64,000 nucleotides of DNA, taken from Urechis unicinctus. Lineage: Eukaryota; Annelida; Polychaeta; Xenopneusta; Urechidae. Below, piece by piece: positions 53,120 through 63,669 of the stretch. The translations under genes were made by a program, and so were the position numbers. The notes under the pieces are model-generated. The model worked only from the letters and a program-made list of their open reading frames with translations. It did not search any database and had not been told where the DNA came from. How positions within the stretch are numbered: the first letter of the stretch is position 1; each line of letters begins with the position of its first letter. The stretch is from assembly GCA_034190875.2 (NCBI GenBank), contig CM067358.1, positions 58,399,063 to 58,463,062 on the forward strand, written 5' to 3'.

Positions 53120-53779
53120 GATATGACAAAGCACCACGCTGCTCACAGGTGGCGTGTTAACATATTCCAACGGGTGGAGGCGTGAGGTGAGCCCTCGCAG
53201 CGTAGCGATGAGTACGTTGCTTCTGTCCCTGGGCGTCAGTCATCACACAGACGCGCATCAAAAGCAATGTGAACAGCTTCTGTGCCGCTTGCTTGTGTCG
53301 TATTATTGTATTGGTGTGCGGGCGGAAATACTTCAATAATTGCTGACTTGGGTTGATCTATATTTGCTCGGAGAGAGATTTGGTCATAGCTACTGGACGC
53401 CGGCCAGTCCGTTGATGCCCATTTGCCGGGCTGACCTCCCCGTGAATCATTCATAGCCCTGCCACCAGATCCACAATGACCTGCTGCTCATCCTACGGCG
53501 TGACAATGGTAGGCGTCCACTATTACCCGCCGAACAGGCCCCTGAGACAATGGTCATAGACGTAATTAGTCATGTCAGTTCAACCAAGTACTGTTGTATC
53601 AACGCAAACATTCTGATGCCATGCGCCTTGACAGCAACATCAGGCTATCTTCCAGCAGCCGCTGTTTAAATGGGACATATACATAAGGAAAACTATCGCC
53701 CTTTTGTCTTCAACTCTCAGCTTGTTTGTGTCGGATCCATTTCCAGCTGTGACGCGACGGAAACGCTCTTGGATCGTTG

Positions 53780-54028
53780 ATGGACACCATGGAAACAGCG
53801 TCTCATGTAACGAGGTATGATAGCGAGGCCACCAGCGCCTCATACCGCTCTGTCAACACGAACGCAACTGTATCTGGCCCAGACGTCGAACCCGGAATAA
53901 ACAAAATACAGCTGATCAAAGTCATCGTTTTAGTCAGTGTCATCAGTATTCTGCTCGTGTCGACTTGTAAAATCGTCTTCAAAACATTATCACGGTACAG
54001 TGAACCCAAACGAGATGGTGCTGTTTAG
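53780..54028 (+). CDS. Small single-pass membrane protein, 82 aa (hypothetical)
   Basis: An open frame begins MDTMETASHVTRYDSEA, with a second ATG in a strong context (caccatgg). After a polar 43-residue N-terminal part comes a hydrophobic stretch KVIVLVSVISILLVSTCKIV, then a basic tail ending SEPKRDGAV. This looks like a short type II or III membrane protein. Two homologues in the window are broken (33878 by one base, 62512 by an in-frame stop), so it may be a decaying or non-coding frame. Family unknown. Confidence 0.3.
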   Translation: MDTMETASHVTRYDSEATSASYRSVNTNATVSGPDVEPGINKIQLIKVIVLVSVISILLVSTCKIVFKTLSRYSEPKRDGAV

Positions 54029-55060
54029 TGGTGCTGTACTTGGTGTTGGGCTGTGTGTGGTGCTGTGCGTGGTGCCTCCTACCTGACGTGGGCACGCACT
54101 GAATGTGCTATGTTTGGAGTTGTGGTGGTACCAATATGTGTTATTTGACCTACGAAGCTGGCTATATTTTACCATCTAAGACGTCGACCATAAATATTCA
54201 TGTATAAGAAGCAAACAGATATCGGCACATCCTCTCACAAAGTTATAAAGCTTACCTTATAAGCAGTGTCAAGATATTCTTTAACTTAGATTGGTTTAGC
54301 ATTTCATCACTTATGAATCTATTATGATTCTATGAGCCTCGCTGATAGTGAGGTTAAACGCGGTTTAGTGTGTGAATTACGTGTAGGATCAGGAAAAGTC
54401 TATTGGGGAATATTTCGTCAAATGTCTAATCCCAGTGAGAGGTGCAGAGATAGTAGTGAGGGTAAAAACTCATGGCTGACCTGAATGTGTATTTCAAGTC
54501 ACCATGTGATGACACAGTTACGTCTTACTGTGGCCCACGAATGTTGGCGAGCGTCCGAATCCCACATCTGACACCGTTTTATTCACCAACGAACCGCAAA
54601 GTAGATATATTTCACCAACTAGTACATTGACAACAAGCATTGGTGTCTTGTAGCCAACTCAGACATCTGTACATGAATCACGTGGTTTGTAATGACGGGA
54701 CACGGCTTGAAAGCTAATGTTCAGGACAAGAGTTCATTCTATGTGGTGGTCAGCAGATTTTGCGATGACCTTGAATTTGCCATGTTGTGAGTGGTTCCCA
54801 GAGCTCTACAATGCTACATGTAGAGATTACACATACTCGGTGAGTACCTCACAGTGTGAATGTTGTCACCACACAGAGACAGCGCTACCAATGACCTGTA
54901 CAGACAACGACCTTATGGGCAGTGATTCATTTTTTTTACTCTATTCCGACAGCATTCATTGCCTAACTATTAGAACAAGTCATATTTAGCTGATACATCT
55001 TTAGAAAAACCATCTCTCCATGTGGGGTACTATGAACTTAACACTGAGTTCGTTTAAACA
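54029..55060. other. Unique-side flank left of the acidic-protein gene
   Basis: The tandem duplication ends at about 54566 within this stretch. The open frame at 54717-54989 is not conserved in its paralogue near 63190, so I do not call a gene. Both copies keep gagctctacaatgctacat and agagattacacata. Confidence 0.5.
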
Positions 55061-55066
55061 TTTATT
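55061..55066 (-). terminator. Poly(A) signal of the acidic-protein gene
   Basis: Minus-strand AATAAA 85 nt after the stop codon at 55151-55153. It is conserved in the diverged downstream copy (near 63580). Confidence 0.6.
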
Positions 55067-55150
55067 GAGTCAGCATTAACCTCCATGTATTTATCACATA
55101 GCACTATTCAGGGCTCAGATTCACAGCAAATGGTGGATGATTTTGTGAAA

Positions 55151-56020
55151 TCAGCTGGCTCTATGCAAGGCACCTGAATTGATGAAGCAGGCCATCTGTT
55201 CAGCATCCAGGGTGACATGGTGTGAATGGAGGGTCAAGGTCGGGAGAGGGTCATGGTCGTCATAGCCCAGATCAAGAATATCTTCGTCTTCATTATCGCT
55301 CAGTTCATTGCCACTGTCATCAGCTACATCATGACGTTGAAATCCATCAACAGAATTCTCGTCATTACCTTCGATGAATTCGACGTCATCATCGACCAAA
55401 TCTTCGTCGTCATCGTCGTCGTTATTAGCGTCGACAACCATCCTGGCAATATCGCGGACTGAGTTAAGATGAAGAGCAGTCAGTCTCTGCCCGACCTCCA
55501 GAGCCTCAGTCAGCACAGAATACCTGAATCACCAAGTGTTAAGAGGTCGTTAAATGCTTGTCATTGTACAAATAGGCTCATAAATGATGTATTTACGGTT
55601 GTCGTTTGCGTGGATGATATCAACGGAGAGTCACATGCTCATACTAAAGACTAAAATATAAAATCGAATTTATAATAATCAGTTGAAAACCCGAGTGTAA
55701 GCAGACCTTGACATGAGGGAATAAAGCATCCCCTTGTGACCTGATCGTGTCGCGTAAAGAATGCGGCGGAGAGTCTTCATGATTTCATGATCTATAACAC
55801 AGACAAGTTGATAGTTCACTCAAGGAATACACACGAATGGTAATGGCTATGAGTATTTGCGTATCTATCAATCAATACAGGTGAGTAATTCTAGTAAATT
55901 ACCGATCAGTTGGATAAAGTCGGAGGCAGTTTTCCACTTCTCTAGAGTCTTCTTCAGAACTAGGGCAATCTGGTTGGATGTGAAGTCTCGGGGAGTCTCG
56001 TCCAGAAGCCCCATTGTCAT
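55151..56020 (-). CDS. Acidic 191-residue protein of unknown function (3 exons)
   Basis: Minus-strand exons 56020-55903 (ATG at 56020), 55791-55707 and 55523-55151 (TGA) have consensus gt/ag sites and matching phases. The product starts MTMGLLDETPRDFTSNQIAL, continues VLKKTLEKWKTASDFIQLIG, HEIMKTLRRILYATRSGHKG, YSVLTEALEVGQRLTALHLN, then an acidic region (DDDDDEDLVDDDVEFIEG, NELSDNEDEDILDLGYDD), and ends LTLHSHHVTLDAEQMACFIN...HRAS. It has no signal peptide or membrane segment. Helical first half plus acidic middle suggests a nuclear or cytoplasmic adaptor, but I recognise no family. A paralogous last exon at 63670 is nearly identical in protein while the flanks have diverged, which supports real coding function. 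Confidence 0.75.
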
Positions 56021-56128
56021 AAACGATCAAACCAACAATGATATAAAAATCAACCAATTAATCTCGGAATGCGATGTTCGATGCTGAATTGGTTGGTGAG
56101 CGAATGTAGCAAGAATTTCGTACACGAA

Positions 56129-56137
56129 TTTTATATA
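56129..56137 (-). promoter_or_regulatory. TATA box of the acidic-protein gene
   Basis: On the minus strand gggtatataaaattcg gives a canonical TATATAAA 110 nt upstream of the ATG at 56020, leaving room for a start site and a short 5' UTR. Confidence 0.6.
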
Positions 56138-56149
56138 CCCTAGTTCGAA

Positions 56150-57235
56150 TCACACCCTCTTCAGCCGTCGCGCCTAGGCGCCGCGGCGTCCGGGACGAAC
56201 TGACCTGTATCCTGTGATCATGTCGCGTTGAGGTCGGTGCGTCATTCGACCGCCGAATGCGGCGCGCGATAAGCCTTTATATTCCTCTGATGTAAGCCGC
56301 CATTCTTACAGCCCCTGTGGTACTTCCTACAATTTAAACAAAGGGCAATTTTCAAACAAGACTCAGTAGTGTCTTGTTCTGTCATGCATACGATTCTCAA
56401 AACAATGCCTAACACATGTGCTTGGCTGATCAATAAGTCTCTAAATGTATCGCCAGCATCATCAGATGGCATTACGCAGCCAGAAGCTCTGATTGAACGA
56501 AGAGCACTAGCCAATGACTACATGTACAACTGCGAAATTAAATTAATTAATAGAAAGCGTCCATTAAAAACCATGTTTCATCACAACTCAGGTGGAGTCC
56601 CTGTTAAACAGTTGTTGCTCTATTATCACTAGGGGGATTGCCTTAACTACAAGGCTCGGATACAGCAAGATTATTTGTGATTGCTTCATAAAGGGAAATT
56701 ATCTTCTGCAATATTTGCTCCCACGGTCTTAGCCCCATTCTCCATGCCAGGGTCGTTTGACGCTACGCTTAACCAACGTGAATCCTAGGCTGCGTTGAAG
56801 CCAATGCGTGAGGAGATCGTGTTCGCCACTTGCCATTTGCCGGAGTATACAAGGCGGTAAACATCAAAGGGATAACCCCGAGATGCCCAGCGAGCGTGAC
56901 GGCGGCGAGGCGCGCCGGTCTCGACACCTGGAAGACAATGGCCTCAGAAGGTCAAGGCTCGGGCAATCCACGTGTAATAATTGGCAATCATACATCGTGT
57001 GGGATCTCATATGTTGTAGCCTAGTCATTCTCTATACAACCGTGTACATTTGATATTCATCCTCTTCGCGATACATGAGATATTACCTCCCAGACATAAC
57101 TACAATGCTACAGAGAAAAGGTGTTAAGGAGACAACGAAGACCGTTTGATATGGCGCCATACTTAAGTCGCCCTATTGACCGAATACCTAGATATTGCTC
57201 CGCAGACATGATTAGAATGGTACAGATAATAATAA
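56150..57235. other. Intergenic region, nothing firmly recognised
   Basis: A GC-rich patch (cgcgcctaggcgccgcggcg) lies at about 56170 behind the TATA box. Overlapping open frames on both strands at 56242-56632 have no recognised family and no clear splice support. Confidence 0.4.
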
Positions 57236-57239
57236 TATA

Positions 57240-57880
57240 ATACTTTATTGGCCTCGATACTTTATAAAATGTACGAACTACATGGTAAACAAAGAACTAC
57301 AAGGTAAACATAGAAATATAACGAACACAGGGAGATTATGTAAGTATGGTATCAGTTTTGAGACACATAAACACATTATGACTAACATTATGATATCAGC
57401 TGTGGTATTTAGTCAGTGTTGGACGGGTGCGTGTCACACAGTGAGATCAATATAAACAGATAAATTCAAAATGCAATCGATGAGCACAAATATACATGGA
57501 AAGTTTATAAACGGTAACAATGTTTACATTAATGATCATCATTGAACCAATTTTTTTTTTACCTACATACAACTTGGTTACCTTGATTCTTTATCAATTT
57601 TCAAAAGATTGAAACACATCAAGGCAATAGTAATGCACAGGCTTCTGTCTGTACATGAGAGGTTGTATAAGAACTTAGGGTGTTCAGCTGGAGTGAAATA
57701 TTCTTCAGTTTATGGAGGAACATATCTCCAATAGTTGTGATTGGAGGGATTGTGCGTGATTGGAGGACTTGTACAGAGAAAAGGTGTTGTAGAGCCCTTG
57801 ACGATGTGACGTCACATTCAGTGGCCCTATATAATAATTTGATAATTGCTTGAAACTGATATGGGGACGACACCTGACAG
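57240..57880 (-). CDS. Possible minus-strand terminal exon (hypothetical)
   Basis: After an acceptor-like tactgtcag, a minus-strand frame of 83 codons (57873-57619) contains IIKLLYRATECDVTSSRALQ, SRTIPPITTIGDMFLHKLKN and LNTLSSYTTSHVQTEACALL. A minus-strand AATAAA (in actttattgg, about 57244) lies 370 nt downstream. It could be the last exon of a gene or the 3' end of an unrecognised element. Confidence 0.25.
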
Positions 57881-58300
57881 TACTTTACTACCAGTATTGA
57901 GTCGTAGATATTACTTTATCAGCTTTATTACTTCTTATTAGCTAATCATTTTCTCATTTATTGGGCTTTGCAGGGATCTTAACTAATAAGCGAATTCATC
58001 TATGAATAACCATTTGCTGTGCGTTACGTCACATGGCTGCTTAGTGTTACTTATGGCGAGGATAAGAAGATATGCGTATATATTGATATGGGTTATGTGT
58101 AGCCATGCTTTAAAGGTGCATTTCATCAATAAATCACTCGTTTTTTTAATCGAAATAAAATTTGCTAAATGCAAGAGTATCTTAAATGGTGCTGATATCC
58201 GGAATCTAAAGTTGGAATGGCCGTATATATTTCTTGTTGTTCTCAAATAAACTTTCAGTATCTTATTTTTCACGTCTAAAATAACCAATATTTGGAAGCT
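57881..58300. other. AT-rich spacer
   Basis: Overlapping open frames on both strands near 58002-58303 are low-complexity and AT-rich. No gene supported. Confidence 0.45.
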
Positions 58301-58309
58301 CATGTATTA

Positions 58310-59165
58310 TTAATTCCGGAAGCGCAGAAACGTCATCACTCTGTGCCGTTTGCCGCCGGCGGATGTTTAGTTTGTGCTGTTTTCATTGCGATAATGGAGG
58401 ACCAAAGCAAGAAACGAAGAAAAGGTGGAGAGAGAAAGAAGCTATTAACAGATTCAACAACTAAGAGAAGGAAGCGGGAGCTAGACTAGCTGCGGTCTAA
58501 CACGAGGGTCTCTTTAAGATAGGCATTCAGGGAAGTTTTTGCTGGACATGTAAGTAATCTCGTTGTATTATGAATACCCTGCTATCGAATTGGCCTGTAT
58601 TGAATCGACTTGTGTCAATATCACCGATTAAATAAAATCTCAGGGCCTATGGTGAGTCCATTGCACTATTTGGATGTGTTAATTGTTGTTGCAAACATAC
58701 CTTACTTTGTAAATTTAAGGTAGAGAAATTATTGCATCCTCTTGACCCTAATTCAATGGCTGGAGTTCGTCATACCTTGCCCGCAATCAAGTTGTGGCAA
58801 TGGACCTAAACAGGCATAGGGATCGGGCATATGCACTCACGAAGGATGGTCAGCCAATGTAAGTCTCTCATGACCACTCAGCTACACACTGACTAAATGT
58901 CCTATCATAAAACAAAATACTGATGTCGCACATGTAATGTGTTCTAGCTATTTGGCCATATAATGCAATTTTGTTGTGTTACAGGTACAGCACCCGCTTC
59001 AACAAGCAGTCAAAGACGTGGTCATCGGTTCAGAGGCCAAGACTTGCGCCCACATACCAGATATGATAACAGAAATCTTAAGGCCCAAGCAATGCCACAG
59101 CAATCACAACAACACCCACAACGCTCTGCTGATGACCCCGCAACACCAGTCTGAACATTGCTCCT
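58310..59165 (+). mobile_element. Internally deleted copy of a transposase-like multicopy gene
   Basis: A promoter-like segment (attccggaagcgcagaaacg, with an ETS core) precedes ATG 58394: MEDQSKKRRKGGERKK then LRSNTRVSLR and AFREVFAG to a donor at 58550, with stops within. Further on, 58768-58858 and 58985-59160 encode YLARNQVVAMDLNRHRDRAY, ALTKDGQPMYSTRFNKQSKT and, after one frame change, KTCAHIPDMITEIL. N-terminal 'TRV(N/S)LGxAFxxW' and C-terminal 'RNQxVAxDxNxHxxR...TxxGxxxYxxxFxKxSKxW' signatures recur, as I recall, in high-copy transposon-derived proteins of fish and invertebrates. The middle (DDE core) is absent. Family name uncertain. Confidence 0.4.
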
Positions 59166-59735
59166 GTGCCAAGGCCATCTTCCAAAACAACAGTTGAGTT
59201 GCATGTGTCTCATTTTGATTAAAAATATGATTTGGAAATTTTTTGGGTTGAAATGTACAAATCTTTTATTAGTCACATCCAAACTGTAATAGAGGAACTC
59301 ATGGTATTGTCAAATAAATGATACATAAAAAAATTTTAATGTCACTTTGTTTTCTTCAGAGCTAGAATTATGGACAAAAAAAGTCAATTCTGAAGACAGC
59401 GTGTCAAGACTAATTGACAATAATGTGTGCATAATTCTTTTCTTCTGTGTTTGAGAGACGGAAAATTTACTTATATATGAATGCTCATTCCATAAAAGGA
59501 ATGGGCAATAAATAATGAGATTGTTGAAACAAAAATGTTCAGAACAAATAATACCACATGTTTTGTGAGACTAGGCAATTTCAATACTGGGACTTATCAA
59601 TAAAATCCGCACAAAAATACCAATCCGAATAATGAGATATTTCCTGATTAAAATTACCAATTAAATCATTTAAGCTTAGTATATTACCAAATCCTACTTT
59701 ATATTAAGCCTGTATACTGTCAATACTTGTCAAGG
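59166..59735. other. AT-rich spacer between convergent remnants
   Basis: No gene recognised. Possible poly(A) signals occur on both strands. Confidence 0.45.
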
Positions 59736-59737
59736 AT

Positions 59738-60780
59738 GTGGTCTCTGATCTTCCACACACAACAAGAGGGAGTTACACTACTGTTGCACTCGCCCAAAAA
59801 GCCATGAATCCACAGAACCAATGGCTGATAGGCGCCGTGTCTAAGCATCTTTTTTTTTGGTCCTCGACAACCGCATCTAACTTCCATAGCAAGTCCAACT
59901 GGTACCTGTTAGTAACCTCAATGACCATCGGATCAAGCACACCTCTTTCCATCTGAGGTAGTGCATATGTGCAAAAGTCTGGGCTGTTGGTGCAAGATTG
60001 CCGCTCCATAGGGGTAGGCATTTCCCTACATTGAAGGCAGATGCACCAGTCTGGTGAAGTGGTAGTTGATGGAGGGTGGAATCCTTCTTTCGGTGGTGTG
60101 GGTTGTCGGGTGATTGTAAGCGTAAACTGTGACTGTGCCAAATCCAGCCAGCACACAAAAATCTGGAAAAAAAACATGAGTAATCAAAAGTCTTCATTTT
60201 GATGGATTGAATATCTCCAATGTAAATCGCTCTCTCTGACCAAAATTGCATGAAGGTTTTTGGAGAAGCTGAAGAGTGCTAACTGCTGAGTTGTACATTG
60301 CCTTCAATTTCTCTTTCCATGGCAGCTCTAGAAATGTAGCAGCCACTCTACTCTGCTGTAGGGCCTGGTTAGTTATTAGTGTGTTGCCAAGGTAGTCTCT
60401 GCTTTCGGCCTGTCGAGGTCTACAAACAAATGAGAACCAGTGGAATATATGGTCGCCAAGTCCAACATGGGACCCCCTACTTACTGACAAAGTGATTCAA
60501 TTAGCTAAGGCAAGCCCAAGAGTACCTTGTTTGAAGAAGGCGAGGCTCCTCTGCCACCTCTTCTGGCTGGTCTGCAACCTCCACCGACTTGGACACCTGT
60601 GTCATGGTGAACAATTTCAAACCATTAAACACATCCTTCCAAGTCATAATGGATTACTGAGTTCAATAAAATACCCTTGATAAGAATCCAATTCAAATAA
60701 TATAGGAACCAACCTCCACACAGGTTGTCAGAATCTGTACCATGACCCCTTCCACAGGCTCTTCTTGTACGTGGTCCCCT
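59738..60780 (-). CDS. P2X7-C-terminus-like cysteine-motif protein (partial, minus strand)
   Basis: Reading leftwards, exon-like segments about 60776-60714 (HVQEEPVEGVMVQILTTCVE), 60596-60526 (VSKSVEVADQPEEVAEEPRL), 60419 to about 60200 (RPRQAESRDYLGNTLITNQA ... FLELPWKEKLKAMYNSAVST) and about 60150-59738 have matching phases at the first two joins. The last contains SPDWCICLQCREMPTPMERQ then SCTNSPDFC and GVLDPMVIEVTNRYQ. The C-x-C-x2-C-R-E-M-P-T-x2-E pattern is the hallmark of the P2X7 receptor intracellular C-terminal zinc domain, which also occurs alone in many repetitive invertebrate genes. There are no P2X transmembrane parts. It converges on the transposase-like remnant and may belong to the same mobile family. 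Confidence 0.4.
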
Positions 60781-61180
60781 TCATGGCTTTTTGAATTCCT
60801 TTAAATTTGAAAGTGGGTTGGTTCAATTAAATTAATGAATGAACATGACAAGAATAATCCAGTTAATAATGTTACAGTGTTTGAGCCAAAAGTCAGCCAA
60901 AAACAATTTGTAAATAATACAGATTGAAGGTCATCTCTGTCACTAAATTTCACCAAATTAATTCCAGCTATCCAAGGCTTCTAAAACACCAGCATGGTGT
61001 TAAAGTAAACAATTATAGACACACAATCTAAACCAAGCGTATAAGTCTTATCCAAGAGGGTTGCAACAACCTTAAAATAAACCAAATCAGAACCAAAACC
61101 ACCCGTTTAGTGTCCCTTGTCCAAACCCATACGATGATACATACCACCCCAAACTCCTAGCGCGGACGTTTCAGTACACG
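60781..61180. other. AT-rich spacer, nothing recognised
   Basis: No exon, RNA gene or repeat I can support. Confidence 0.5.
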
Positions 61181-61266
61181 GGGATTTGCATTGGCCGGCC
61201 ACAATCTTCTCTGTAGGGTTTATGTATGCATAGAAGATAGCGGCCGGCCGGTCAATTCAAATCCCT
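61181..61266. repeat. Imperfect inverted repeat (hairpin)
   Basis: Left arm gggatttgcattggccggcc then acaatcttct pairs with right arm agaagatagcggccggccg then gtcaattcaaatccc, around a loop of about 20 nt. The arms match over roughly 35-40 nt with a few mismatches. It may be a MITE core or the remnant of a terminal inverted repeat. Confidence 0.7.
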
Positions 61267-61444
61267 GTTTCAGTTCACTATAACCAGGTAACGTAGACGT
61301 CCTGAGGGAGACCCCATCTCCTTGATTTATAATACAATTTATGCGTTCATTCCCGAATATTCCAATAGTTTGCGATGAAAAAGCAACGATAATCGCATAT
61401 AAAATAATCCAACTTCGAACAGGTGTCATGGCTTTATACTCCAA
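61261..61444 (-). CDS. Possible first exon with signal peptide (hypothetical)
   Basis: A minus-strand frame begins MEYKAMTPVRSWIILYAIIV then AFSSQTIGIFG, the shape of a secretory signal peptide, followed by NERINCIINQGDGVSLRTST and a weak donor-like CTG|gttata near 61288. A TATA-like tatatatttatatta lies 75-100 nt upstream on the same strand. No second exon was found, so this is speculative. Confidence 0.25.
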
Positions 61445-61514
61445 AACGTGACAGACTAGTCAAGAATGTCATTTTTATTACGCCTGGACATGCGCTGCCT
61501 CAGGGTTAGCACCG

Positions 61515-61545
61515 ATCGAACGGTAATATAAATATATAGGACGTC
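61515..61545 (-). promoter_or_regulatory. TATA-like element upstream of the minus-strand frame
   Basis: Minus strand tatatatttatattaccg, about 85 nt upstream of the ATG at 61444. Confidence 0.3.
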
Positions 61546-61693
61546 GTGTGTAGGGCTACCTCAGGGGTTGTTCGCAGGTGTAACGCTATTTATTGTTACA
61601 TTTAGGGTAATCTATTGCACCGATAGTGTTCACTATATTGGGGCGGGTTCTTTTTTTTTTGGTCAAATTCTCTTGGAGGCCGTGCAGCAGGTG

Positions 61694-61701
61694 TGACGTC
61701 A
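61694..61701. promoter_or_regulatory. Palindromic CRE site TGACGTCA
   Basis: A perfect CREB/ATF octamer lies between the possible minus-strand start (61444) and a plus-strand aagatggcttcg at 61748, whose frame is only ten codons before a stop unless spliced. It could mark a bidirectional promoter. Confidence 0.35.
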
Positions 61702-62511
61702 CGCAACCTGCCCCTAGCGGCTAACTGAGGCAAAACGGCATCGACAAGATGGCTTCGTATTTACTTACGAGTGGGACCTAATCGGTGGATTTTTAGCATC
61801 CATGCATGTCGGTGCAATGAATTACCAGGCCCCGTTGGTTAAGGAGTTATTAATCTCCATTTGGAAACATAATAAGAAATGATGAAAATCATTGTATTTG
61901 ACCTTTATGGGACGTTATGACAAAGCACCACGCTGCTCACTGGTGGCGTGCTAACATATTCTCTCGGGTGGAGGCACGAGTGAGCCCTCGCAGCGTAGCG
62001 ATGAGCACGTTGCTTCAGTCGTATTATTGTATTGGTGTGCGGGCGGAAAAACTTCCATAATTGTTGACTTGGGTCAATCTATATTTGCTCCGAGAGAGTT
62101 TTGGTCATCGCCACTGGACGGGTGCAGTCCGTCGATGTACATGTGCCGGGTTGACCTCTGCGTGAATCATTCATAGTCCTGCCACCAGATACACAATGAT
62201 CTGCTGCTCATCCTACGGCATGACAATAGAAGGCTTCGACTGTTACCCGCCGAACACGCCCCTGATGCAATGGTCATAGACGTAATTGGGCATGTCAGTT
62301 TAACCAAGTTCTGTTGTATCAACGCAAACCTTCTGATGCCATGCGCCTTGACAGCAACATCAGGCTATCTTCCAGCAGCCGCTGTTTAAATGGGACATAT
62401 ACAGACGTTACAAAAGGAAAACTATCGCCCCGTTTTCGTCTTCAACTCTCAGCTTGTTTGTGTCGGATACTTTCCAAGCTGTGACGCGACGGAAACGCTC
62501 TTGGATCGTTG

Positions 62512-62770
62512 ATGGACACCATAGCCATGGAAACAGCGTCTCATGTAACGAGGTATGATAGCGAGGCCACCAGGGCCTCATACCGCACTGTCAACACGAA
62601 GGCAACTGTATCTGGCTCAGACGTGGAACCCGGAATAAACTAAATACAGCCGATCAAAGTCATCGTTTTAGTCGGTGTCATCAGTATTCTGCTCTTGCCG
62701 ACTTGTAAAATCGTCTCCAAAACATTCACAAGGTACAGAGAACACAGGCGACATGGTGCTATTTACAGAT
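62512..62770 (+). pseudogene. Small membrane protein frame, third copy (interrupted)
   Basis: It has the same METASHVTRYDSEAT start and related hydrophobic segment, but an in-frame TAA (ggaataaactaaata) just before the membrane segment, and a differing end. Confidence 0.4.
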
Positions 62771-63669
62771 GATGAACGTGGTGCCTCCTATCTGACGTGG
62801 GCACGCACGGAATGTGCTATGTATCTCACCATTTGACATATCACATATGTTAGAAGGAGTTGTGATATAGTACAAATAGATTTTATTTGACCAACGAAGG
62901 CGATTTTTATTTGTCAACTAAGACGTCAACAATAAATATACATATACACCAAGCAAATCATATATCGGCACATCCTCTCACTAAGTTAAAAATTTTAGTC
63001 AAAATATCCTTTAATTTAGATTTGTTAAACACATCCTCATTTATGTATCTATTATGATTCTATGAATATCTTGAATATGTTATTATTGCGCTGGTGTCGA
63101 CCAACGAACTCACAAGACAGATGGATAATTTCCACCAACATTGACAACAAGCATTGATGTCTTGTAGCCAACTTGAACATCTGTACAAGAGTCACGTGGT
63201 TTGCCGTGACGGGAATCGTCAGGACAATAGTTCATTCTATGTGGTGTGTAGTAGAATTTGCGATGACTTATAATTCGCCACGTTCTGAATGTTTCCCTGA
63301 GCTCTACAATGCTACATATAGAGATTACACATATATACTCTTTGAGTACCCTACAGTATGAATGTTATCACCGCAAAGAAACAGCGCTACCAATGACCTG
63401 TACAGTCAACGACCTTATGTGCAGTTCCTATATTGGGCTATCCCGACAGTATTCATTGATTAACCATTAGTACAAGTCATATATCTTGCGGATTCATCTT
63501 TAGAAAAACAATCTCTCCGTTTGGGGAATTTTGAACTAAGCAGAGCGATGGAAGCACAACGACTGAGTTCGTTTAAACATTTATTGAGACAGCATAAACT
63601 TACATGCATTTATCACATAGCACTATTTAGGGCTCAGATTCACAGCAAATGGTGGATGATTCGGTGAAA

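Noticed and set aside
54717-54989. 90-codon frame with several cysteines
   Set aside because: Its paralogue near 63,190 does not keep the frame, and no splice or start evidence supports it.
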